Source: Ardenticatenaceae bacterium
GTDB lineage: Bacteria; Chloroflexota; Anaerolineae; Promineifilales; Promineifilaceae
Direction: 5' to 3'
Length of the DNA stretch: 64,000 nucleotides
Assembly: GCA_011525915.1 (NCBI GenBank)
Contig: WYBM01000048.1
Span: 1-64,000, forward strand
Under the pieces are notes generated by a model, which searched no databases, was not told the origin of the DNA, and saw nothing but the letters and a program-made list of their open reading frames with translations. Shown here piece after piece: positions 44,211-51,486 of this stretch. Each line of letters starts with the position of its first letter. Position 1 is the first letter of the stretch. Made by a program: the position numbers and the translations under genes.

Positions 44211-44233
44211 AAGCAACCTCCCAGAGGTTGCTT
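44211..44233 (+). terminator. Hairpin between acsE and the malic enzyme gene
   Basis: AAGCAACCTC and GAGGTTGCTT form a perfect 10-bp stem with a CCA loop, starting 33 bp after the acsE stop. It is followed immediately by TGAGGAG, the ribosome binding site of the malic enzyme gene, and only a short T-run, so it may be a partial terminator or control access to that site. Confidence 0.45.
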
Positions 44234-44247
44234 TGAGGAGAAAAAAC

Positions 44248-45615
44248 ATGTTGGCCGAAAAGAAAGATAGTAACGTTGAAACCCTTTTGGCAAAGGCACA
44301 AAAACCGTCTGCTGACGCCATGAGGCTTCATCCATTCTATCGGGGCAAGGTGGAAACCGCCTTAAAGTGTACCGTGCGCGATTTTAATGATTTTGCCATC
44401 TGGTACACGCCTGGTGTGGCCAGCCCCTGCAAAGCCATTGCCCAGGATCCGGAAAAGGTTTATGACTACACCAACAAGTGGAACACTATCGCCGTTATCA
44501 GCGATGGTACGCGGGTGTTGGGTCTGGGCGATATTGGGCCAAAGGCTGGCCTGCCGGTCATGGAAGGAAAAGCGCTGCTTTATAAATATCTGGGTGGCGT
44601 GGATGCCGTGGCCATAACGCTGGACACCAAAGACCCCGCCAAGATCATTGACACTGTGTTGATGCTGCAGCCCGCTTTTGGCGGTGTTAACCTGGAGGAT
44701 ATTTCCCAGCCCAAGTGCTTCCGCATTCTGGATACCTTGCGCGAAAAGGCCGAGATCCCCATATGGCACGATGATCAGCAGGGTACGGCCACGGTCACGC
44801 TGGCCGGGTTGATGAACGCGCTCAAACTTGTGGGCAAGCAGAAAGAGGATGTACGTGTGGTGTTTGTGGGCAGTGGCGCCTCTAACGTGGCTTGTTCACG
44901 CCTGATCTTTGGCTGGGGCGTCAACCCGGCGAACTGCATGATGGTAGATACAAAAGGCATTTTAGGGCCACACCGGCGTGATCTGGAACTGCGCCGGGCT
45001 GAATTTGTAGATAAATGGCGGTTATGCCAGATGACCAATGGCGATCTGCGCCAGGGCGGTGTTCCGGAAGCGATGGAGGGGGCAGATGTGGTGATCGCCC
45101 TGTCAAAGCCAGGGCCGGGGGTCATCTTGCCATCATGGGTTGAACGGATGAATGAGGAGGCCATCGTCTTTGCCTGTGCCAACCCGGTGCCGGAGATCTG
45201 GCCGTGGGAAGCAAAGGCTGCGGGGGCCAGAATTGTGGCTACCGGGCGTTCAGATTTCCCCAATCAGGTGAACAATTCGTTGGGCTTTCCCGGCATTTTC
45301 CGGGGCGCACTGGATGTGCGGGCACGTACCATCACCGATGAAATGTGTTACGCGGCGGCGCAGGCGCTGGCCGACCAGATTGGTGACCGGCTGGATGAGG
45401 AGCACATTTTGCCGACGATGGATGACTGGGAAGTGTTTCCGCGAGAGGCAGCGGCCGTCGCAATGCAAGCTCAGGCACAGGGGGTGGCCCGGTTGAAGAA
45501 GCGTTATGTTGAGTTGTTTGAGCAGGCCACGGCCGTGATCAAACGCTCTCGCGATTTAACCAGGATGATGATGGACCAAGGCTTCATCCCCGAAGCCCCG
45601 GCAGAAGAGGAATAA
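44248..45615 (+). CDS. NAD(P)-dependent malic enzyme
   Basis: Oxidative decarboxylation of malate to pyruvate (short prokaryotic form, 455 residues). FYRGKVETALKCTVRDFNDFAIWYTPGVA is the substrate loop; the divalent-metal site and catalytic Lys are in GPKAGLPVMEGKALLYK and IWHDDQQGTATVTLAGL; the NAD(P) fold is VVFVGSGASNVACSRL. The ATG at 44248 is preceded by GAGGAG; an earlier in-frame ATG at 44206 lies inside the hairpin region. Embedded in the acs cluster, it could link carbon fixation to pyruvate and reductant pools. Confidence 0.93.
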   Translation: MLAEKKDSNVETLLAKAQKPSADAMRLHPFYRGKVETALKCTVRDFNDFAIWYTPGVASPCKAIAQDPEKVYDYTNKWNTIAVISDGTRVLGLGDIGPKAGLPVMEGKALLYKYLGGVDAVAITLDTKDPAKIIDTVLMLQPAFGGVNLEDISQPKCFRILDTLREKAEIPIWHDDQQGTATVTLAGLMNALKLVGKQKEDVRVVFVGSGASNVACSRLIFGWGVNPANCMMVDTKGILGPHRRDLELRRAEFVDKWRLCQMTNGDLRQGGVPEAMEGADVVIALSKPGPGVILPSWVERMNEEAIVFACANPVPEIWPWEAKAAGARIVATGRSDFPNQVNNSLGFPGIFRGALDVRARTITDEMCYAAAQALADQIGDRLDEEHILPTMDDWEVFPREAAAVAMQAQAQGVARLKKRYVELFEQATAVIKRSRDLTRMMMDQGFIPEAPAEEE

Positions 45616-45624
45616 GGTAACACC

Positions 45625-46530
45625 ATGTATGATTTAATTGTGATTGGTGGTGGCCCGGCCGGATTGACAGCCACCATGTATGCTATTCGTAAACGGCTGA
45701 ATGTGCTGCTGGTTTCAGAAGACCTGGGCGGTAAAACCAATTACCACTTAGAACTGCCAGATGTGGAAAGCTATCTGGTCATTAATGGGGTGGAAGTGGT
45801 CAACCGGTTTAAGGGTGAGCTGGAGTATTTAAAGTTTGCCCGCCATATGGAAGCAGTGACCTGGGTTGGACGTGAGAAAGAGAACTTTGCGGTACATACC
45901 AAAGGCGGCGGCGAACTGCTGGCAAAAGCGATCATCATCGCTACCGGGGCCCGACAGCAATGGCTCAACATCCCCGGCGAACGGGAATACCTGTCACGGG
46001 GTTTGTGTTATTCTGCCTTAAGTTATGCGCCGCTCTTTATTGATAAGCGCACAGTTGTGATTGGCGATGGCGAACTGGCGCTGCGTTCCGCCAGTGAACT
46101 GGCGGTCGTGGCCGAACATGTGCACGTTGTAGGCCCGTCCGTTGGCGCGCTGCAGACGGAACTGGGCAAAAAAATGGTAGCAGCGTCCAACGTTACCATT
46201 CTGGAGGATTACCAGGTAACACAAGTGTTGGGCAATGGCTTTTGTAACCGGGTGGTTGTGCGCAGCCCGGCCGGGCAAGAGACGGAAATTAGCACAGATG
46301 GTGCGTTTGTGGAAAAGGCGCTGCTGCCGAATTCGGCCCTGGTCGCTGATCTGGTAAACCTGGATGAAAATGGTTTTATTGTGGTGGATTGTTATAACCG
46401 CACCACAACCCCCGGCATTTTTGCCGCCGGCGATGTCACAAATATTTATGCTGAGCAGGTGTTGGTAGCCGTGGGCGAAGGGGTAAAAGCCGCCCTCAGC
46501 GCTTATGATTACCTGCTGCCATTGTTATGA
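45625..46530 (+). CDS. Thioredoxin-reductase-like flavoprotein lacking the CxxC motif
   Basis: A 301-residue FAD/NAD(P)-binding oxidoreductase with the two-domain fold of thioredoxin reductase. The FAD motif is VIGGGPAGLTATMYAI (residues 5-20), the NAD(P) motif VVIGDGELALRSASEL and the closing motif GIFAAGDVTNIYAEQVLVAVGEG. In place of the redox CATC of true thioredoxin reductases it has RGLCYSALSYAP, a single Cys, so disulfide chemistry is not expected. It lies 22 bp before metF; a role as electron carrier for MetVF is an inference from position. Confidence 0.85.
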   Translation: MYDLIVIGGGPAGLTATMYAIRKRLNVLLVSEDLGGKTNYHLELPDVESYLVINGVEVVNRFKGELEYLKFARHMEAVTWVGREKENFAVHTKGGGELLAKAIIIATGARQQWLNIPGEREYLSRGLCYSALSYAPLFIDKRTVVIGDGELALRSASELAVVAEHVHVVGPSVGALQTELGKKMVAASNVTILEDYQVTQVLGNGFCNRVVVRSPAGQETEISTDGAFVEKALLPNSALVADLVNLDENGFIVVDCYNRTTTPGIFAAGDVTNIYAEQVLVAVGEGVKAALSAYDYLLPLL

Positions 46531-46552
46531 CACCTGGCTTGGGAGAATGATC

Positions 46553-48028
46553 ATGCCCCTATTTACACCTGGACAACGTTGGCAGCCGCCGTTTTATCCC
46601 TTTAAGCGTGAGCCCTTCAACCGGCGTTTACTGGCTGCCGTAGAGCGCCTGGTAAAGGGGCCGTTGTTTGGCTGCCGTATGTGTGGAAACTGTGTGTTAC
46701 AGGAAACGGCCTTTATATGCCCAATGGCCTGCCCTAAAGGGCTGCGTAATGGTCCTTGTGGTGGGTCCACGCCGGAGCGCTGTTATGTAGATGCCACACG
46801 CCCTTGCATCTGGTATGGGATTTATGCCCGGGCTTTCCGACTGGGGCGCGAAGAGCGGCTGCTGGAAGTTTTGCCGCCGCTTGATTGGGAGAAGGTGGGT
46901 ACAGAAACATGGGGTGCTGTAGCCCGGCAGGTGCGCCAGGTGAGCGCAAAGCGAGTGTTTGCCGGGCTGTTGTCACGTGATGTTATGCAGCGGGCACAGA
47001 CATGGGATGCCGTTTTTCGGCCTGTACGGCAGCCGGATTGGTGGCAGGGTGACGATGTTTACCATGCACCGGCGTATGAGAAGCCTGTCTCTGCGTTAGA
47101 AAGGAGACTGCGTGCCGGAGCGTTTGTGGTGACGGCCGAAGTGGCCCCACCGCTCAGCACGGCCACTGGCAAACTTTGTGACAATGTGGCGATGGTACGG
47201 CCGTATGTCACGGCCGTGAACTTCACCGACAGCCCCTCGGCTACCCCGCGTATGTCTAGCTGGGCATGCAGCAAACTGGCTTTGGACCTTGGCGCAGAGC
47301 CGGTGCTGCAAATTGCCGCCCGTGATCGCACGCGCACGGGGTTGCAGGCCGAAATCCTGGGGGCCAGCGCCCTGGGCATTTGCAATGTGCTGTGCCTTTC
47401 CGGTGACAGCGCTCGCCTGGGGCCGCCGCCGCTCGGCCGCAGCGACATTATTGACCTGGACGCCGTGCAAATGTTGTGGCTGCTGCGCCGGATGCGCGAC
47501 GAAGGGCGATACCTGGACGGCCGGGCCATCAAATATCCGCCCCAACTGTTCCTGGGTGCCGCCGCCGCTCCCTTTGCTTCAGAGCCACGCTTCCAGGCCG
47601 TACGGGAACATAAAAAGGTAAATGCCGGCGCCCAATTCTTCCAGACCAACCTGGTGTACGATGTGGCCGGGCTGGAACGCTGGCTAAACGAACTGGCCAA
47701 ACGGAATATTCTGGACAAAGTATACATTCTGGTAGGCATTACGCCGCTAAAAAGTCTGAAGATGGCGCAATATATGCACCATGACATCCCTGGTGTGGTC
47801 ATTCCCCAAACGATCCTCAACCGCATGGCACAGGCCGGTGATGGAGCTAAAGAAGAAGGCGTAGCCATTGCCCTGGAACTTATTGAGGCGATTAAGAAGC
47901 TAGAAGGGATTGATGGTCTGCACCTGATGGCCGTGGGTTGGGAAGGGATAGTGCCGCATATCGTAACTGAGGCGGGCCTGCTGCCGCGCGACTTCCCGAC
48001 GCAACAGGCTAGCTTTTCGGCGAATTGA
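46553..48028 (+). CDS. metF: Methylenetetrahydrofolate reductase, MetV-MetF fusion
   Basis: Reduces methylene-H4F to methyl-H4F, the last step of the methyl branch. The N-terminal 180 residues are a MetV-like cysteine-rich domain (GCRMCGNCVLQETAFICPMACPKG, then NGPCGG and RPCIWY), which in acetogens is a separate zinc/iron-sulfur subunit. Residues 190-490 are the flavin-binding MetF barrel (VTAEVAPPLSTATGK, NFTDSPSA, LCLSGD, AQFFQTNLVYD). The 491-residue fusion therefore combines subunits. An ATG at 46547 is also possible; GGGAG precedes both. Confidence 0.9.
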   Translation: MPLFTPGQRWQPPFYPFKREPFNRRLLAAVERLVKGPLFGCRMCGNCVLQETAFICPMACPKGLRNGPCGGSTPERCYVDATRPCIWYGIYARAFRLGREERLLEVLPPLDWEKVGTETWGAVARQVRQVSAKRVFAGLLSRDVMQRAQTWDAVFRPVRQPDWWQGDDVYHAPAYEKPVSALERRLRAGAFVVTAEVAPPLSTATGKLCDNVAMVRPYVTAVNFTDSPSATPRMSSWACSKLALDLGAEPVLQIAARDRTRTGLQAEILGASALGICNVLCLSGDSARLGPPPLGRSDIIDLDAVQMLWLLRRMRDEGRYLDGRAIKYPPQLFLGAAAAPFASEPRFQAVREHKKVNAGAQFFQTNLVYDVAGLERWLNELAKRNILDKVYILVGITPLKSLKMAQYMHHDIPGVVIPQTILNRMAQAGDGAKEEGVAIALELIEAIKKLEGIDGLHLMAVGWEGIVPHIVTEAGLLPRDFPTQQASFSAN

Positions 48029-48060
48029 GTACATGGTAACCGAAGTTTTACGACCTTTTG

Positions 48061-48116
48061 TAGGGGCAGCTCTTGTGCCTGCCCACTCAGGGCGACCACA
48101 AGGGTCGCCCCTACCA
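48061..48116. repeat. GTAGGGGC...GCCCCTAC dispersed repeat
   Basis: A 56-base element begins at TAGGGGCAGCTC and ends GGTCGCCCCTAC, with internal GTGCCTGCCCACTCAGGGCGACCAC. Its ends are inverted copies (GTAGGGGC/GCCCCTAC), and the inner parts form paired arms. Elements of this type occur in the intergenic spaces of many environmental genomes (from memory, not searched). It lies 32 bp after metF. Confidence 0.6.
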
Positions 48117-48142
48117 ACGTGTGGTTTTTGTGGAACAGTGTA

Positions 48143-48259
48143 TTAGGTAAACCGCGAAAAGTTTTCAGATGTAAAAAGAGGCGTTTTCTCGCGGTTTACT
48201 CGAGTAATCGGCCGCGATTTGCTCACTCTTTTTCCAAAGACTTTTTGCCGATTACCTAA
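48143..48259. repeat. Nested inverted-repeat element before cooC
   Basis: A 117-bp element with 8-bp terminal inverted repeats TTAGGTAA and TTACCTAA. Inside, GTAAACCGCGAAAA pairs with TTTTCTCGCGGTTTAC (two extra bases), and GTAATCGGC pairs with GCCGATTAC, making two adjacent hairpins. It fills most of the gap between metF and cooC. No target duplication is seen. It may be a mobile palindromic element or a regulatory structure. Confidence 0.5.
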
Positions 48260-48289
48260 GTTCCGCTGGGAAAGAAATATGGAGAAACG

Positions 48290-49081
48290 ATGAAAGTTGC
48301 TGTAAGTGGTAAAGGCGGTGTGGGCAAAACAACCGTAGCCGCTTTGTTGGCCCAAGCATATGCCCAGGCGGGGCAAGATGTGCTGGCCGTGGATGCCGAC
48401 CCCGCCCCCTGCCTGGCCGGGGCACTGGGGTTTCCGCCAGAGCTGCGTGCCCGGCTGGCCCCCATCGCTGAAATGGGCGAGTTGATTGAAGCCCGCACCG
48501 GCGCCAGGCCGGGTACGGTTGGTGGCTTTTTTACCTTAAACCCGCAGGTGGATGATTTGCCGGCCCGCTTCAGCGTAATCCACCGCGGTGTGCGTCTGTT
48601 GGAAATGGGTAGTGTGGAGAAGGGTGGTTCTGGCTGCATTTGCCCGGAAAGCGCGTTATTGAAGACGTTGTTTACACACTTGCTCTTGCGCCAGGATGAC
48701 GTACTCATTCTGGATATGTATGCCGGGGTAGAGCACTTGGGCCGGGCTACGGTGGATTTTGTGGATGCCCTGGTGATTGTGGTAGAGCCGACGCACCGCA
48801 GTCTGGGCACGGCCGTGCAAATTAAAAAGCTAGCCCAGGATATCGGCCTCGCCCGGCTTTGGCTGTTGGGTAATAAGGTAGGTGGTGATCAGGACGCAGC
48901 GTTCCTGACAGCAGAATCACCTGGCTTGCCACTGTTGGGCCTGCTGCCGGCAGACCCAGCCGTGTCGGCTGCTGACCGCCTGGGTACGGCCGTTTATGAT
49001 ACCGCGCCCGCCTTGCGCCAGGCTGCAGAACAGATAGCCGCAACATTAAAACAGTACTGTTTACAAGGGGACTGCTCATGA
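48290..49081 (+). CDS. cooC: CODH nickel-insertion ATPase, CooC family
   Basis: A 263-residue MinD/ParA-type ATPase used to insert nickel into CO dehydrogenase or acetyl-CoA synthase. The P-loop GKGGVGKTT (residues 8-16) is the deviant Walker A, and the CxC metal motif is GCICPESALL. DADPAP and the Walker B-like LILDMYAG are also present. It overlaps the next gene by 4 bp. Which of the two copies serves CooS and which AcsB cannot be told from sequence. Confidence 0.92.
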   Translation: MKVAVSGKGGVGKTTVAALLAQAYAQAGQDVLAVDADPAPCLAGALGFPPELRARLAPIAEMGELIEARTGARPGTVGGFFTLNPQVDDLPARFSVIHRGVRLLEMGSVEKGGSGCICPESALLKTLFTHLLLRQDDVLILDMYAGVEHLGRATVDFVDALVIVVEPTHRSLGTAVQIKKLAQDIGLARLWLLGNKVGGDQDAAFLTAESPGLPLLGLLPADPAVSAADRLGTAVYDTAPALRQAAEQIAATLKQYCLQGDCS

Positions 49082-49866
49082 CAACAACGATTGCGCTGGC
49101 GGGTAAGGGTGGGGTTGGTAAAACGACCATCGCGGCCATGATCATCAAATATCTGATGCAAACGCGCCCCGGCCCTATTCTGGCCATTGACGCCGACCCC
49201 AGCAGCAACCTGAATATGGTGTTGGGGCTGGAGCTGACCTGGACCATCGGGGATATTCGGGAAGATTTGCTGGCTCAAGTCAAATCAACCCTGACGGCCG
49301 GAGGGGCGGCCATGGGCACGCTGCCAGGGGGTGTCACCAAGCGGGAGTACCTTGATTACCAGGTACGTTCTTCGCTGTCTGAAGGGGAGTGCTTTGACTT
49401 GATTGCTATGGGCCGTTCAGAAGGGGCAGGCTGCTATTGTGCTGTGAACCACAATTTGCGCCAGGTGATAGATGCCATTAGCAAGCATTATCGGTACATG
49501 GTCATTGATAATGAGGCAGGCATGGAACATCTGAGCCGCCGTACGACCCGTGACGTACAGCATCTGCTGGTGGTGACGGACCCCACACTGCGAGGCGTGA
49601 CCGCCGCCGCACGTATCGCTGATTTTCGGCACCATTTAGATATACATATTGAAAATACCGGCCTCATTTTGAACCGGCTGCCCGGCGGCAACATGCCTGC
49701 CGCCTTGGAAACGGCCGTGGATGCCCTTGATATTCCCCTGCTTGGTGTGGTGCCGGCTGACGAGCAGTTGGCTGCGTTTGAATTGAGCGGACGGCCGTTG
49801 TTGGCACTGGGTGATGATTCGCCGGTTTACCAGGCGATGGCTGACGTCCTGGTAGAGATTCTGTGA
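49078..49866 (+). CDS. acsF: CooC/AcsF-family nickel-insertion ATPase (second copy)
   Basis: A 262-residue paralogue of the preceding ATPase. P-loop GKGGVGKTT at residues 10-18, DADPSSNLNMVLG, the CxC motif GCYCAVNHNLRQV and the Walker B-like YMVIDNEAGMEHL are intact; the last is characteristic of CooC/AcsF. The start overlaps the stop of cooC by 4 bp. AcsF of Moorella activates acetyl-CoA synthase. The name is assigned by position and family only. Confidence 0.9.
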   Translation: MTTTIALAGKGGVGKTTIAAMIIKYLMQTRPGPILAIDADPSSNLNMVLGLELTWTIGDIREDLLAQVKSTLTAGGAAMGTLPGGVTKREYLDYQVRSSLSEGECFDLIAMGRSEGAGCYCAVNHNLRQVIDAISKHYRYMVIDNEAGMEHLSRRTTRDVQHLLVVTDPTLRGVTAAARIADFRHHLDIHIENTGLILNRLPGGNMPAALETAVDALDIPLLGVVPADEQLAAFELSGRPLLALGDDSPVYQAMADVLVEIL

Positions 49867-49870
49867 CCGC

Positions 49871-49894
49871 CTGAAGGTCGTTGCCACTGGTAAA
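49871..49894 (+). repeat. 24-bp direct repeat, left copy
   Basis: A 24-base word starting CTGAAGGTCG and ending CACTGGTAAA is repeated exactly at 63594-63617 in the same orientation. It starts 5 bp after the acsF stop. It could be an attachment site, a target duplication of a large insertion or a small dispersed repeat; the two copies lie 13.7 kb apart. Confidence 0.7.
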
Positions 49895-49909
49895 AGCGTT
49901 TTCTAGGGC

Positions 49910-49967
49910 TTGACAGATCAAGGTTATTTGAATACAATCATTTCGTATTATACCGATATAACGAATT
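49910..49967 (+). promoter_or_regulatory. arsR promoter with overlapping operator
   Basis: TTGACA (49910-49915) and TACAAT (49934-49939) are separated by 18 bp, a strong sigma-70-type promoter. The imperfect inverted repeat TCGTATTATA / TATAACGA follows at about 49945-49966, just over the predicted transcription start, where an ArsR repressor would bind. The regulator probably controls itself. Confidence 0.7.
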
Positions 49968-49974
49968 GAGAACG

Positions 49975-50274
49975 ATGCCCCCCGAACTACGTGAACTGCA
50001 AGATTTCTTAAAAGCACTATCCAGCGAAACAAGACAAACCATCTTGTTTCTTTTTGCTGATGGTCAAGAGTTAATGGTGGGGCAGGTAGCAGAACAAGCC
50101 AGAATAGGGCAATCTACCGCCTCGGAAAATTTGAAGGTGTTGAAACGAGCCGGCATTTTGCAATCCCGGCGTGACGGTAAGGTTGTTTATTACGCGCCGA
50201 ATCGAGCACGCATGATGACATTAGTCGATCAGCTGCGCGCCTATTTGACCACCTGTTGCCCACCAGAATCTTGA
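49975..50274 (+). CDS. ArsR-family transcriptional repressor
   Basis: A 99-residue winged-helix repressor: ALSSETRQTILFLF, the recognition helix GQSTASENLKVLKRAGIL and the wing SRRDGKVVYY match ArsR/SmtB. It lacks the classic ELCVCDL arsenic site on helix 3, but a vicinal Cys94-Cys95 pair lies in the C-terminal TTCCPPES, similar in place to the site of Acidithiobacillus-type ArsR. It probably senses a soft metal or metalloid. Downstream are a flavin monooxygenase and an exporter. Confidence 0.85.
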   Translation: MPPELRELQDFLKALSSETRQTILFLFADGQELMVGQVAEQARIGQSTASENLKVLKRAGILQSRRDGKVVYYAPNRARMMTLVDQLRAYLTTCCPPES

Positions 50275-50329
50275 CAGTCTATTCATGGGGGTAGTTTGAT
50301 AGGCTTTTTATAAATTTTTTTGCACACAT

Positions 50330-50357
50330 ATATCGTCAATTCGCGAAATGACGATAT
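50330..50357. promoter_or_regulatory. Near-perfect 28-bp palindromic operator
   Basis: ATATCGTCA and TGACGATAT flank the inner palindrome TTCGCGAA with one unpaired A on each side. It lies 13 bp before the monooxygenase ATG, in the right place to block its transcription or translation. The likely binder is the adjacent ArsR, although the word differs from the repeat at the arsR promoter. Confidence 0.65.
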
Positions 50358-50369
50358 TAGGAGTAGAAA

Positions 50370-51449
50370 ATGGATTTGATTTACGATGTCATTGTGATTG
50401 GTGCAGGGCAAGCTGGTTTGGCAGCTGGATATTATTTGCAGCAAGCCAAGGTGAACTTCGCTATTTTAGAGGCGAATGAAGCCGTCGGCGGTGCCTGGCG
50501 ACGATATTATGATAGCCTGGAGCTGTTTTCACCGGCGCGATACTCGAGCTTGCCAGGGGTTCCATTTCCTGGCGATCCAGATCGATATCCACTGCGGGAT
50601 GAGGTGGTAGCTTACCTGGATGTATATGCGGCACACTTCGATTTTCCCATTGTCACCCATGCAAAAGTGCATCGGGTGGCCTCAGAAAATGGGATATTTC
50701 AGCTTCATCTAGCCAATGGAGAATCTATCGGAGCAGAAACGGTGATTGTGGCGACTGGTTCTTTTAACAATCCCCATTGGCCACAACTGCCGGGGCAAGA
50801 GCAATTTACTGGCCAGCTTTTGCACGCCGGTGAGTACCGTAACCCGTCAGCGTATGTGGGGCAGCGGCTGGTTGTTGTGGGCGGAGGGAATACGGCCGTT
50901 CAACTAGCGGTTGAATTGGCGCAGGTGGCTGAAGTAACGATTGCGTCGCGGCAGCCCATTGCCTTTATGCCGCAGCAGATTTGGGGCAAAGATGTTCATT
51001 CTTGGCTGACAGCTTCCCGAGTAGACAAACTACCGGTAGGGCAATGGTTTGGTTTTAAGGTGACAGAATCGGTGTTGGACCAGGGAATGTATCAGACAGC
51101 CCTCAAACATAATCGGCCGGATCGTAGACCGATGTTTACCCATTTTGAGCGAGACGGGGTTGTGTGGGCAAACGGCCGTTTTGAAAAGATAGACAGCGTG
51201 ATCTATGCCACCGGGTATCGCCCCGATTTACCTTTCTTACAAGAATTAGCTGAATTGGATATTACCGCTCGTCCCCAGCAAAAGGGTGGCGTGAGCCAGC
51301 GTGTGCCAGGATTGTACTTTGTTGGGCTACCCTGGCAGCGTTCCCATCGCTCTGCAACATTACGTGGCGTGGGGCCAGATGCCGCCTATGTTGTCCAACA
51401 GCTGCAAGCATATCGGAGAAAATTAGCTGCTTTGCGGCCAACCTTATAA
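50370..51449 (+). CDS. Flavin-dependent monooxygenase (ArsO-like)
   Basis: A 359-residue FAD/NADPH-binding enzyme of the flavin-containing monooxygenase type. The FAD loop VIGAGQAGLAAGYYL, a second Rossmann motif VVVGGGNTAVQLAVEL for NADPH, and IYATGYRPDL are visible. Enzymes of this kind are often found beside ArsR as ArsO; the substrate is unknown. It is 95 bp from arsR and followed by an MFS exporter on the same strand. Confidence 0.85.
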   Translation: MDLIYDVIVIGAGQAGLAAGYYLQQAKVNFAILEANEAVGGAWRRYYDSLELFSPARYSSLPGVPFPGDPDRYPLRDEVVAYLDVYAAHFDFPIVTHAKVHRVASENGIFQLHLANGESIGAETVIVATGSFNNPHWPQLPGQEQFTGQLLHAGEYRNPSAYVGQRLVVVGGGNTAVQLAVELAQVAEVTIASRQPIAFMPQQIWGKDVHSWLTASRVDKLPVGQWFGFKVTESVLDQGMYQTALKHNRPDRRPMFTHFERDGVVWANGRFEKIDSVIYATGYRPDLPFLQELAELDITARPQQKGGVSQRVPGLYFVGLPWQRSHRSATLRGVGPDAAYVVQQLQAYRRKLAALRPTL

Positions 51450-51486
51450 GCCGCTCCGGCCACGCCCCCAGGTGGGCGACAATAAA

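Noticed and set aside
45625..46530. Genuine thioredoxin reductase
   Set aside because: The redox CxxC is missing (only RGLCYSAL), so only a related flavoprotein is annotated.
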